NCBI RefSeq assembly: GCF_028009165.1
Contig: NC_079241.1
Coordinates: 4,526,001-4,590,000 of the forward strand
Length of the DNA: 64,000 nucleotides
Direction of reading: 5' to 3'
Origin: Akanthomyces muscarius
Taxonomy: Eukaryota > Ascomycota > Sordariomycetes > Hypocreales > Cordycipitaceae
Below are positions 21,402-33,059 of the stretch, in pieces. Numbering within the stretch: the stretch's first letter is position 1; each line of letters starts with the position of its first letter. The position numbers were made by a program, and so were the translations under genes. A model generated the notes under the pieces. The model was not told the DNA's origin. It searched no databases and worked only from the letters and a program-made list of their open reading frames with translations.

Positions 21402-23145
21402 CTATAGCTTGATGGATATGTTGTAGTTGTCAAGCACAATTGCCATTATACTTAGTACACCAGTGTAAGCCAGCATAATAACCATTGCCACCACCGGAGA
21501 CACGTCCAGCGTGGGAACTGTCATGTTCACAAGTCCAGTCAGGAGGTTGGCGACAAGGAACAGGCCGAGGCCGTTGCGGTTGAAAGCTCGCATGAGCTTG
21601 CTCGTGGCAAACTCGTAGGCTTCCTTTTCCGACTTCTTGTCAGTGGCGTTGTAAAACGCGGGGAAAAACATGGTGTCAACAATGCAGTATCCGAGCACAA
21701 ACACCGAGTTGAATGCTGCGACCCAGAGCACGTATGGCAAGTTCGCCATGCGTCTCGACACAGTCAGTCCCAGTCCATACGAATAGCTCGTAGACCAGTT
21801 GTACAGTAGCACCCAGATGCCCGCCCATACGGCCATGGTCATTAGCAACGTGTTACGCTGCACGCCGGCCTGAGCGTCGCTCCGCGGGTTCACCTTGCGC
21901 GGAAGCACAAACATGCCCAGGTCCTGACCAGCGAGAAAGATGGCCAAGTATCCCAGAAAGCTGAATATGCCTTCACGATTCATTGAAATAAGATCGACAC
22001 GGGGTGCCGTCAAGATGTATGCTTTGAGATCAGTCTTGTTGAGAGCAAACTCGTATAAGCCCGACACAAACATGGACAGCGCCGCGTACGACGGGATGAA
22101 GCGCAGAATTTCTTGGAACAGAGCCACAAACGGCGGTAGAAAGCCAAGCGTAAAGAAAAAGTTCCAGTGCACGCCATATTCAGTCGTGTGTTCGGCATAT
22201 TCGAGGCCCTTGACGCTAAGGAAGCGAATGAGACCGAGCGTCAACAAGGGAATGGAGTGACGAAGCGACTGGAGCAGCCGCATAAACGGCGACTGCGATC
22301 GCCCGCTTGCCTTTTCCTTAAGCACCGGGCGCGCGGCGACGACGCCAGCGGTGAAGACGTACGAGCCGACACCCAGATCCATGAGCGACGTGCCCCAGGT
22401 CTCGACCTTGGCGAAGCGCCGCGGGAACATGCGAAAATCGACAGCAAGGATGGCAATGTAGGTGATTATCTGCATGGACCCGCGGTATGTCGTCAGGAAG
22501 GGCTTGACGGGCACCAGGTCAAGAGCCAGGTCTCGGCTTCGCTCGTTGGACTTGGTCGCATCGATTGTCGGCGGGGGCACGGCAAGTTTCTTCTTGCTGG
22601 GCGCCGAGGGCGGGAGCATGTACACGAGGACCACTGGCGTCGCGAGGAAGATACAAAGAAGGAGGGGTGACTTCGAGTAGAGCGTGGTGGCGAGTAGGAT
22701 GGCGCAAACGTTGAGGCCGTAGTCGACGAGGTGGCCGAGCGCGCTCACGGGCTGAAAGAAGGAGTGGCGAGCCTGCAGGGCAGACCAGAGCAACACGGCG
22801 ACCTATGACGATTTATTAGCACCATTCCCGTTGAATCCATGCTGGCTCAGCTTGTCGCATAGTTTTCTCTCTCGAGCCGCCCGCAAGCCTTCCTTCCCCT
22901 GTCGGTCTTGCTGCTGGTTTGCGGCCCAGTCATTTCCCGTGCAGGCAAGCAGTTTGGTGACGGGCGGAGAATGGGACACGACAGGTGAAACAAGAACAGA
23001 GAGACTAAGAGTCTTCGAAAAATAGAACAGAAGCACGTACCAACGCGACGGCTGTGACATTGTTGATCTCGGATACGGGTCCGCCGGATAGGTTCGACAC
23101 AAAGTCCTCCTTTCGCTGTTTGTAGGAGGTCGTGGGATTAGACAT
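21402..23145 (-). CDS. gwt1: GPI-anchor inositol acyltransferase Gwt1 (PIG-W)
   Basis: ER multi-pass enzyme that acylates the inositol of GlcN-PI early in GPI-anchor synthesis, needed to attach mannoproteins to the cell wall and the target of the antifungal class that includes manogepix. Two exons: 23145-23041 and 22802-21402, giving 501 residues. Exon 1 encodes [19 protein letters not shown] and continues [16 protein letters not shown], the conserved N-terminus of the family. Exon 2 continues [16 protein letters not shown] and carries a dozen or so hydrophobic segments, including [19 protein letters not shown] (near nt 22430-22510) and [21 protein letters not shown]. The intron is 238 nt, long for this genome, with a GTACGT donor and GCTAAT branch. 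Length and motifs match fungal Gwt1. The ATG is the first one in frame that leaves the conserved N-terminus intact. The neighbouring BTB-like gene is divergent, with a 1.15-kb shared upstream region. Confidence 0.93.
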
Positions 23146-24294
23146 TAGGGGCGAGGGATCCTGGGCCGCGCAATAAACAAAAAAAAATGAGTGTAATCGG
23201 AGAGCGGGGGGAGTAGAGAGACGATGGCCACGAAGCCGCGGCACAATGCCAAAAACGAAGGACAAAATGACGTGGCGGCTTGGAAATCTAGACACGTAGG
23301 TAGGTTGTTGGAAAAGGCTGGGAGAGCTCCAAAGACCGGGCTTGGCTGGTGGGCAAAAGCGAGTTGAGGGTCCAAACAGCTGTCGCGCGCTAAAACCACG
23401 GACGGCACAATAGGTAGCAAGTCCGCCGCAGCTGCCGGCCATGGTGAGAGCGGCCTTGATCGACCGCCCGCGCCCGAACTGGTTGCTGAAGCTTACAAAG
23501 AAGGCGCTGCTGGTTGTCAATGGCCAGTCATCAGCTAAGTTCTATGCAAAAGGCGTATTTCTGTGCCGTGAAGCGGCCAAATCCTCCACTCCTTGTCCTT
23601 CTTTGCTTTCTTTCAACCCCGTTCGTCACTCATACGGCCGGCTGAAAAATTAGGTCATCACCGCACTATTTCTCTTTGACGAAAGAAGAAAGAAGACCAG
23701 CGGGAGGGATGACAACTTTCTCTTTCCATCCTGCCCATCTTCCCTTTTTTCTCTTTGGGCCTTTGTCGTCGGGGTGGTGGGCGCTCTTGGAATGGCTGCT
23801 TTGGGCCTTGTTCTTGTTTCTTTGTGCATGGCTTATACGCCACACCGGACGCACAGGACAGCACCTGGCAAAGGCAGCGCATCGTCAGTGGCCAGCGTTG
23901 TGAGACTCTTCTTCTTTGTTCTCGCTCACAAGGTTCCTTAGTTTCCCTTGCACAAAAACAAAAAAGTTGTGACTCAAGGACATGTATGCGCGCGTGGCTG
24001 TGAATATGGACCATTACATTGTTCCTGCTCAGCCCGGGGCCATGACCTTCCGCAGGCCCTTTCGGCAAGTGATTTTCCAGCATCTGTGTTTTCCAAAGTC
24101 TCACTTGTGTTTTGCCACACAACCATATTGTATATAAGCAAGAGTTCTGGAAGCTTTCTCCTCCTGATTTGAGTTTTAGATCATCCCCAAACTTCCTGTC
24201 CAACTCTCTCTTGCACTCTGCTTGCTGGCCACTGCACTCAGACCACAACCACAGCGAAACAGCCACTGCTTTACTGCAGTTTAGCTTGGGCAAC
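23146..24294. promoter_or_regulatory. Divergent upstream region (Gwt1 / BTB-like gene)
   Basis: 1.15 kb between two start codons facing away from each other. The last 130 bases before 24295 are CT- and CA-rich with CACAACCACAGC motifs, typical of a fungal 5' leader. Longer open frames across this stretch, mainly on the minus strand, show no domain and are treated as chance. Confidence 0.5.
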
Positions 24295-25250
24295 ATGTCG
24301 GCTACCATCAACCCCCGACAATTGAATCTCGAGAGCAAGTCGCACTCGTACAGATGCGCGTCCCCATACCCAGACCCTTCCGGCGACAGCATGGACGCCG
24401 TCATGGATGATACCTCTCTCTCCAGCCTACCCGGGAGGCGCACTCGCGCGGCCAGAGCGCACGCCAACAACAAGTTATTGAGAATCGACACGGAGCAGCT
24501 GAAGAGCCTCTCTCTACGTGAAAGGGGTACAGCTAGACACCTTAACCGGTCGTCGACGGGACAGCACGTGCGTGAGCAGCAATTCCAAAAATATCGCGAG
24601 TTCCTATGGGAGACGGGTCGGGCCAACCTGGGCAACAAAGACGCACCGCACGTCAACATTGCACCGGTGCGGCTGCCTACGACGCAAGTCTCAAGCTACG
24701 GAAGCATCACCATCTACACCGTGGTTCACTCCCAGGGCCACAGCCCCGTCGGTCTGCGCCGCAAGTTCGATCGCAACTTGCTGAGCGCCACGGTCCTGGA
24801 GCCATTCAAGTCGCCTTCAACACCCAACTTTAACCGCGAGGAGCTGCTCTCCTCCATTGTCGACGCGAACCAGGCCCTGGCATCGAGAAGGCCCCGAAAG
24901 AGCACGAAGACGACATCCACCAAGACACCTACCCGTATGAGGGAAGAGTTTATACCAACTGGCATCCCAATGCGTACGTTTGTCTCTAGATGTTTTCCAT
25001 TGAAACAAATGAAAGCAACTAACACCCACCATCTGTGCACCCAGATTTTCCATATGCAAGATCCTCTCTCCCTATTCTAGCTGCCATCATCATGTCGAAC
25101 CAAGTTCGCGTGGGTGGCACGATTGAGCTGCCGCTGCCGCAGCCAGAGGCCTGGGCGGAAACCGTGGCCTGGGTGTACACTGGCGAGGAGGAGCTCATGA
25201 CGGACAAGGTTCGGGAAAACGTCCAGTACCTCGGTGGCAGAGTACCATGA
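24295..25250 (+). CDS. Small hypothetical protein with a BTB/POZ-like C-terminal segment
   Basis: Two exons, 24295-24973 and 25045-25250, giving 294 residues. The 71-nt intron has a GTACGT donor, a CAACTAACA branch and a CCAG acceptor. Splicing in phase 1 gives GIPMHFPYARSSLPILAAI, joining two open frames that are otherwise out of register. The first 220 residues are basic and disordered, with no domain I recognise. The last 65 (RSSLPILAAIIMSNQV, then IELPLP, and AWVYTGEEELMTDKVRENVQYLGG) resemble the second half of a BTB/POZ fold, where an LPLP turn precedes a YTGE helix pair and a leucine-rich helix. A full BTB domain is not present, so the protein may be a degenerate BTB or a separate family. 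It is divergent from Gwt1 and has no obvious functional link to it. Function unknown. Confidence 0.62.
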
Positions 25251-25848
25251 ACAAGGGGAAGACAAAGAGAAAAACAAAACGACAAGAAAAAACCATTCTT
25301 CTTTTGAGCCGCTGTACTTCCGTTTGAAGGAGCGGGAGGACAAAGGATGAGACAATGAATTTTTGGGGTGTGGTGCATCGTCACATGCGCCCTCCGTGGA
25401 CGGGTAAATGAGCCATGAATTTCCTTTGTTCTTTTTTCTTTCACCACTTTGTTTCAATGAGAATGAGTACATGGGAAAACCGCAGTTACGACAAGTCATA
25501 ATATATTGAGCGTTTTGAATATAATGAAAGCTTTTTGTGTATTCTTTTTTCTTTCAACATTGTGGCTTTCTTGCCTCTTCGTGGGCGGCCTTGCATGTGA
25601 CAGCTCATCTTTGTCTTCTTTGATAGGTTAAGGGAGCGAATGTATGCGTAGCCTCGATTAGCCTGTGCGCCTTTGCATGAAAGAGCAGACTACCAATCCT
25701 TTCTTTCCTTTGATGATTAGGAATGACGCCACAGGCAACTAGCACTCTGTCTTTCCACCTCCACCCTTGACGTACCCCTTCCTGTCGCAGTAGCTTGGCG
25801 TTGTCGACGTAGAACGACGAGAGAGCTCGGCGATGTAGGCTGCACTCC

Positions 25849-25900
25849 ACACACACACACTCACTCACACACCACACCAGACAGACTCGCACACACACTC
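25849..25900 (+). repeat. AC-rich simple repeat
   Basis: Imperfect CA/CACT repeat of about 50 bases (CACACACACACTCACTCACACACC-like composition), a likely length-variable microsatellite in noncoding DNA. Confidence 0.75.
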
Positions 25901-26589
25901 ATCGCTTGCGCATCTCGCATGCAAGTCAAAAAGCCGTTGCGAGGAAAAAGGAAAACAAATATCACACATCTCGACATATGAGTCATTCGACAAAACGCGG
26001 GGTCGCCGCAACGAGAGATCTTGTCTCACGACCATGTGATTTTGAGGGGGAGAGGCAGACGTCAATTACAAGCCACTACCAGCCAGTGCCACATAAACCA
26101 TAAGACAGTAGTACATATTAATAAGGTGTCGAGATATGACTTGAGTATGATGGTAATTTCTCCTTGATTCGACTCGGTCATCGTCTATGCAGCATTACGA
26201 CACTGGCGTCCTTTCAGACAGGCCAGCCCCAGAAAAACAGCTGTAGCTGGGGGGGGGGGAGGCTCCATTCTGCTCGGCCTTGAACTGTAGTAGCGAAATC
26301 TCACGATGCTAGCTTCATGGGTAATAAGAAGCACGCAGAAGAACTTGTCATCGTCCCGTAAAACCCGGGACAAGGGGGCTCTCTGTCGGGAAAGTTCTCC
26401 GGAAGAGCAGGAGAAGCGGATACATGTGTCCGAGGTCCGGCACCCCGGACCGTTCAATTCAATGACACAATCTCTAGGTCGCTTCTCGCCCGCAGAATCC
26501 AGGTTTCATTTTCTGCAGCGTTTTTTTTGTCATCCAAGAAGAAGAAGAGTGCTCCGTCAAGATGCACATGCAGAATTATACCGGTACAA

Positions 26590-26617
26590 CCCCCCCCCCC
26601 CCCCCCCCCCCCCCCCC
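26590..26617 (+). repeat. Poly(C) tract, 28 nt
   Basis: Uninterrupted run of 28 C (C at 26590 through 26617, G at 26618), followed by more C-rich sequence. Unusually long for a homopolymer in a fungal genome. The length may be imprecise because such runs are error-prone to sequence. Confidence 0.9.
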
Positions 26618-29600
26618 GCCCCTCCATGTGCGGATGCAGATGACATGGGGTCTTGGCGCCTTGCTGCTGCTGTTGCTGCAAGAGAGAGAGACACGGCGCC
26701 ATTCACCTCAGGTAAAGTTGGCTTATTAGTTTGGAACAAGAGGCAACGGTGTTTGCTGTTTCGCGTAAGGAATAATTAATTGTACATGATTTGTCTTGTT
26801 TCTTATAACCACCACCACGCCCCTCTGCACGCCACACCTGCATGCACGAACGGAGTTAATAACCCACGGGAAGAAGTAGAAAAGAAAAGAAAATACTGCT
26901 AAATAGTAGAATAGAAACGAGGTACGGCACAAGTACCTCGCAAGTACCATGCCACGCCGCTTCCCCCCCCCCCCCCCCTCCCTCGAGCCTAACCCCTGCT
27001 GGACGAGGCGTCCTGTCGAACTACACGCCCCCCCACGCAGGATGGGGATTGCGCAGTGGCGCTTTTCCATCTGCAGCAAGACTCCATCTAGGCCTTTTAG
27101 TAGACCGTTTCTCTCTCTCTTTTTCCCTTTGATGCCTCGTGTCTCACAGCATAAAAGCACCAAGATTCGCGTGGCAAGATGAAGCGCCATGATGTGAGCG
27201 TGCGTGTGCTTGTATACAATAATTATTAAAGACGTTGAGCGGGCCGCCACTCCACCATCCGTGTATTCACTACACGCGCGTTGAATGACATGTTTCTTTT
27301 CTTTTGCGGCTTGTTCCAGCCCTGGCTGATTTCTGATTTCTCAGCCCCCCCTACCCTTACCCCCTCCTCCTTTGCTCCATCACGATTCGAGATATGCAAA
27401 GCATACACGTCGTCTCCACGAGCAGGTACTCTCGTTGCTCCATCCTCGAGGCTGGGGCGCTCCCAGTTTACTTTCCTTTGCTGCGGAGAACCGAAAGCGG
27501 CCTGGGACGGGAAAAAACGGCGGTAGTTCAATGACTGCCGTCGCAGCTAATTCTTTGACAATCGGCACAAGGGCTTTCATGGCCCGAGCCGTGTCGTACA
27601 AGAAAAAAAAAAGAGACCACAATTTTGTTTAGAGGTAGCCGAAGAGCCCGAGATACTGCTGTGTCACCGAGTGGCGCTTTTGCCATCCTTGTCTTGTGTA
27701 GCCGGCGTCGTTCTTATCAAAGAAAACGGGCTTGGGTCTCGGCGCTGGTGGCTGGACTTGAACGAATTGCGCTGCCCGTACAAAACGGCTGCTTCTCGTG
27801 TTTGTCTCTCCTGATTATTACGTGTAATATCGTCTCCAAAAGCCGTAGGGCCCGAGACGGAAACAATAGCCCGGGAATTTATTCTTCTCAAGAGGCCTGC
27901 GTGTGTGGTGCCTTTTTCATTTTTTTTTTTTTTGCTTCTTCAAGCGAGCCGCAGGCTGCACCCGTGGCGTCTATAGAACCGATATGGAACACTTGTTATT
28001 TGCTTTTTCTTTCTCGCCTTGCCGAACGGGCTGAATGCCCATCGCATCGGCCAGCGCATAACTGTAGCACTGCCGAAGACGAGCTATGCCTCGCCAGGGA
28101 TGGCGGCCCTGTTACACCGGAAGCGACACTGACGGCTTGTAATTGGGGCTAAATTCTGCTCCGTCCGGCTCATTGAAACAGACATCTCGCTCAATCGCGT
28201 CGAGGATTTTTGTGTTTTATTTATCAAGATATTGATATACTGGACGAGGGCACGGATGGGGTGGTCCTCTGTATGTTTGCGGCCCTTGCGATCCTTGCGG
28301 TCCGTCCGCGGGAACTGCCGCTTCCCTTGTGGAGATTACGCCTTTGGTGATGTTTGTGTGTGCTTTGGCCACGGCCATCTTGGTCCGTGTAGAGCGAATT
28401 CAACGTGTACTCGTACAGGCCGCCGACCAACTTTGCATACCTCGGTCTGCGCTCGGTCTCGTTGAAGCTAATTGGGCAAGATACGCGCCCCAAGCCAAAG
28501 CAGAGTCACACGCGACTTCGTCCTTGGCCCGGGGAATTTTCTGTTCAGGTGAGCCTCGGAAACAGAGCGAGGCTAAAAAAACACCTCGACCGTGCCCACA
28601 CAATGCAACGAGGCGTGGTTCGTCAACGCAAGCCCCATCGCTGAAGCCAAGAGGAGCCCCAGCTGTGCGCGCTCTTTCTCGGTCCGGAGTGGATATTGGA
28701 GGCTCGTCTCGGTGCAGAGAGGGGAGGGGAATCACGACATTCTTTCAGATGCGCATTCGATGTGAGACGGGGGTGTCGAAGGAGGGGGAGCAGGGACAGA
28801 CAGACCGGGGTTCGGTTGGAGAGCGAACAGCTCGTGTGGAAACGAACCCGTAAATAAAAGAGGCTTTTCGGTTCTCCACACCAGCTTTTTGATGTGTTAG
28901 TTATTTCGAGACCAGCAGCACGTTGCCTGCCTGGACAGCTGGCCTGCTGGCTTCCCTCGAGGGAGGGGATGGCCCCTCCCCATCGAGTCCGTCGCCGAAG
29001 CCTGTCCCTTGCAGCTGCAAGCCATATGACACCGATATTGGCTTCCTACCAGTACATTTGACTGACTGATTGCCGTCGTCGACAAGAAAAGGTTGGACCC
29101 CTCGACTCCATCTTCACATGGGGCCATCATGTACCTGGAGCTGCAAGGCGCAGCAACAATGACAAGAGCCCCCCCCCCAAAAAAGTAACAGCAGAGAGGC
29201 GGCAGCTTTCGCCCTATCTTTGGATCGGCGACGCTGAGAGCCTTGCTCATCCCGTACTTGACCAACTAAAGTAGTCAATGGGTACGTGTGCGGGTGCCGT
29301 ATCAGTGAAAGAGGGGAACGAGAGTGCCAATTGGTAGTTATAGCGCAACCTCACAACCCAGCGATCAATTACGCACTGCGCATTGCAAGAAACGATTGCC
29401 ATTGATGCTGATGCAATTGATCAATTCTCAGTTTCAAGTAAACAATAAACGAACCAAAAGAAATAAAAATCTTCATCCTCCTGCATATATGTGCGTCTCC
29501 GGCAAAGTGCCGCCTGTCATGCACAGCTCGCCCACGGTTCCACCACACCTGCATGCGCCGTGTCCTGACAGTAAGTTATTGATTACATTTGGGCTTCGGT

Positions 29601-31303
29601 TTGTGGTTAGCCGACCTCGGCGATCAAGGTTGCTGCAAGCCAATTTAGGAAGGCGATTCGCATGCGTCCAGCAATTTCTTCTTTCTCGAGTCTGGTCTTG
29701 CACGTTTGCTAATAATCTCTTGCCATCTGTCCCATTCAATCAATATGCCCTAGTCTAATATATTGCGTATAACGGGGCCGGTTGTCCAATAAAGTCGGAC
29801 CTACTATCAGAAAGCTGAGTGCGCAATATAGCAAAAAGCGCGGCTCATAATATTAACATTCCTTGGCATGGAAATAGTAGCAAGATCCCAGTTGCTCCAG
29901 ACCGGAGCGTCGCATTGATTCGCGTGCATTTGGCTTACGCTGGCCCTAGACAGCGCACAACCATTACGTTACTTAACAGGCCCGCCTGTAATTGGCCCTC
30001 TCTCTTGTCTCTCTTTTTTCTGTTTCCCCTCATGAGTCGACGGACCGGGGTCTTCTCTCAGTCTTTGAAACCCAAAACGGGAAATCGTCTCCGCGCGAGC
30101 AGAGAAAAGCGTCCTTTGTTATCCCCGTGGCCATTTCTGCATCGCTCATTTCTCAATCAAGAAGGTCCGCTGGCAGCAGTTTATTACACTAACAAAACGT
30201 CCGTTTATAATGTCCATCATGTTTGCTGCGCGGTCAGAGGCTGGTGGCGTTCAGTGCGATGCTTTTTTCAGCTGGCCAACTAAGAGCCTGTGCCCCGCCA
30301 GCAATGGAGATGGGCGATGCAAGCTTCTGGCTTTTGCATATCGAGTCATGGAAGAGCATGTGTGAGGCAACAATGGCGCAGTCAACTTGCATCGAGATGA
30401 GACAAGGCTGCGTAGCGAAGCACAACCGAACCCGACTACAGACAGAAAGCTTGTGTCTGCCATTGTGCCAGCCACACAACACACGCAGCCATCTCCCTGA
30501 CAGCACACCCCTGCTCCATCGAAATACTGGCTTGCATATTGCCCCATGAACCTGCATGGCAAAGTGCAGCCTTCAGGAATCCTGCGTGTCCTGATACTGG
30601 CAGACTGGGACCGAGCAGGCCTGCCATGCCCACACCTGCCGGAGGCCACTAGGAGCGACGGCATGCAGCTCATCCTGCGTCATGGATCTCATTTCAACTT
30701 CTTCGGCTCCGCAGTGTTTGATCAGTGGCCTTTGCAAGTAAAAGCTACAGCCAACGAGGCTGTGGTCATATGCAGAAATTTATCCATGGACGTGCGCCAG
30801 TTAGGCTGGTCTTAATTACTCGTACAATCGCCAAGCATGCTGTCCAAACCGACGACAAGCATGCACGCAACCTGCTGGCTCTATGTTTCTGCGTAACCCG
30901 TGGCATTCCTCCTAATTACCTGTTTCCCTGAAACATAGAGACCATGCGTGCTTTTCCGTATCCCGAGAACCATCCTCGCAAAATATCAAAACCAACTTTT
31001 CAACACCACTTGATGTAGTCTATTCGTGTTCCATCGTAGAAGACCTCTTTAGCCATCCAATTGGCAAAGAAAAGTAGGAAAAAAAAGGACAGCTCAAATT
31101 TCGTTCGTGAATCCGAGGCAACCCTGGTGTTGCTTTATAAAACCCTGTTTCTTTGGAGAGTGCTGTGTACCCTCTCGAGGTAATGCATGTCGTTGGTGGT
31201 ACAAAATTCGTGAGGACGGTAGGAAAAAAACAAGAACAAAAATGGACAAAAATGCCAAGCGATGGCCAGCGCCAGTAAGGGCCAGTGCAGGCCAAGTCGA
31301 TGC

Positions 31304-33059
31304 TTAGTAGGAAGACACAACCTTGTCGCCGTTGTAGCCCACGGCGCCGTCTTGAAAGGCGCTGGGAACTCGGATGGGGATGTAGGATGTGCTAGAGTCG
31401 TAGGCAGCATACCCGCGCTTTTCCCAACTTGCGTCCTGCTCGTCCTGAGTCTGTACGGATCGTCCCTTGTGACGTACATTAAATCGGATGAGAGAAGCAT
31501 TACCCGGGGGTGTCTTGAGAACTACAGAGGGTCGCGGTGCGGGGGCAAGACGCTGCTCGTCGTTGGTGTCGCCATCGGCTCTGCTACCCCACGACGTCTG
31601 GCGAGTGACTGTTAGCAAAAGACGGGGCGAGGCGAGCAGATGGGGAGATGACATACCATGTTAAGAGTGATGAGAGCATAGAGCTTAATCAGGCCGTGGA
31701 AGTAGCCAAAGACGATGGACAGAGGCAGATAGCAAATGTCGGCGGGGTTGCGGCGGAACAGGCCCATGAGCTTGACGACCTTGGTAAAGGCAAACATGAA
31801 GATGAACTGGGCCCAGAATGCATACTGGCGACTGCCAAGATCCCACTCAGCCGTGGCCCACCAGCAAGCAGCGAGCAGAAGCGGGTCGATAGCAAAGGCA
31901 AGAGAGGTAAAGGTTGCAAAGTGCAGGGCATAGGTGCACCATGGCTGCTGGCTGCATGGTTGGGGACCTTCGTGTTAGCGGCATGCGGCTTGCTGGGGTC
32001 GGGATCGACAGTAGTGGTTTGTACTTACACCCAAACGTGCCTCTCGCGCGCGAGGCTGGTCCAGTTGCTGCGCCAGTTGCTGCGCGCCCACCGGGTGCAC
32101 TGATACAGAAACTTGGGGCCGTTCTCCAAAGTCGTCTCGAGCTCGCATTCGCGCTCGTACTGAATCCACGTCTTCCACTGATGGCTGACGAGCCAGCGCG
32201 TGACAAAGTTGTCGTCGTCGGCGTTGAGAATCCACTTCCGCCATTTTTCGTTCTTAAAGCCGTGCAGGAAGTCGTGGCTCTGCAAAATTTCCGATCGATA
32301 GGCGCCTGTGCGACCCGACATGCAAGAAGTACCGCCGTCCATGTTGTGCGTGGCCGAAATCTCAAAGTTGCGACGTTCGATGTAAGCCGCGCCGAGCCAG
32401 TTCCAAAGGCGGCCAGACAGAGGCGCATCCCATTCGCGACGAACGCGCTGGTTTGTACCGACACCACCCATCTTGGGATCCTCAAAAGGAGCAAGAATCC
32501 ATGGCATGAGAGTCGAGGGCCAGGTCACATCGTCGTCCGCCATGATGGTAATGGGAGTCTTTACATGGGGCAAGGCCTCGCAGACCTGAAGGCGCTTGTT
32601 GGCAATTGGGGTGTCGAAGACGCGAATGGAGGGGTATCCAAGAGTAGCGGCAAGCTTGTCCAGATCCTGCCTCTTGTCGTGGGTCGTGACCAAAATGAGC
32701 TCGGCCGGCTTGCAGGCAAGAATGCTCTGAAGCGAAGGCCGAAGCTCCTCAAACACATTATGAATGGTTGGAATAACAACGGTGACATCTTGGTTGGTAA
32801 AGGTCGGCTTGGCTGCGATGGGTTTGGATTTGTAAACCCAGTGACTAACACAATGAACGAAGAGGCGAAGATAGCGATGGACCCTGTTGTTGTGTAAGCC
32901 AGTGCAGCATGGGTGGCAAGACGAGAATTCAACTTACCAGAGAACCCAAAAAACAACACCCCAAAAGGTGGCAGAGTACCAAAAGCTAGTAGAGAACCAG
33001 GACCATGCTGGAAACGCGAAAAATGGTTTGATCAGATAGTCAATGTTGATTGGCTCCAT
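31304..33059 (-). CDS. Family GT2 membrane polysaccharide synthase (Cps1/hyaluronan-synthase-like)
   Basis: Processive beta-glycosyltransferase that polymerises an extracellular or wall glycan from nucleotide sugars at the plasma membrane. Four exons: 33059-32938, 32883-32029, 31951-31657 and 31597-31304, giving 521 residues. Introns are 54, 77, 59 nt; the second and third have CTAAC-type branches. The N-terminal Trp-rich helix (SWFSTSFWYSATFWGVVFW) is followed by VTVVIPTIHN (near 75), the ADDD acidic motif (156-159), a second ADDD at 262-265 and QCTRW (302-306), which is the QxxRW motif of processive GT2 enzymes. Two or three membrane helices follow, then a hydrophilic tail of about 100 residues. 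The product resembles the fungal GT2 shown in Zymoseptoria and Fusarium to be needed for hyphal growth on solid surfaces and for plant infection. The polymer it makes is not known. All catalytic motifs are intact. The acceptor of intron 2 was chosen to keep the frame (VWVQQPWCTYA). Confidence 0.87.

Larger units (their letters stand above)
25251..31303. other. 6-kb intergenic region without a supported gene
   Basis: No open frame has a recognisable domain, a clear start context or convincing introns. Notable content: an AC-rich stretch near 25849-25900, a 28-C run at 26590-26617, a second C run near 26964-26978, a T run near 27917-27931, and an extended AT-rich patch near 25420-25560 that probably ends the BTB-like transcript. 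The stretch below 31303 should hold the 3' UTR of the GT2 gene. Confidence 0.45.

Noticed and set aside
26726..27250. 174-codon minus-strand frame
   Set aside because: Crosses poly(C)/G-run sequence and has repetitive low-complexity composition.
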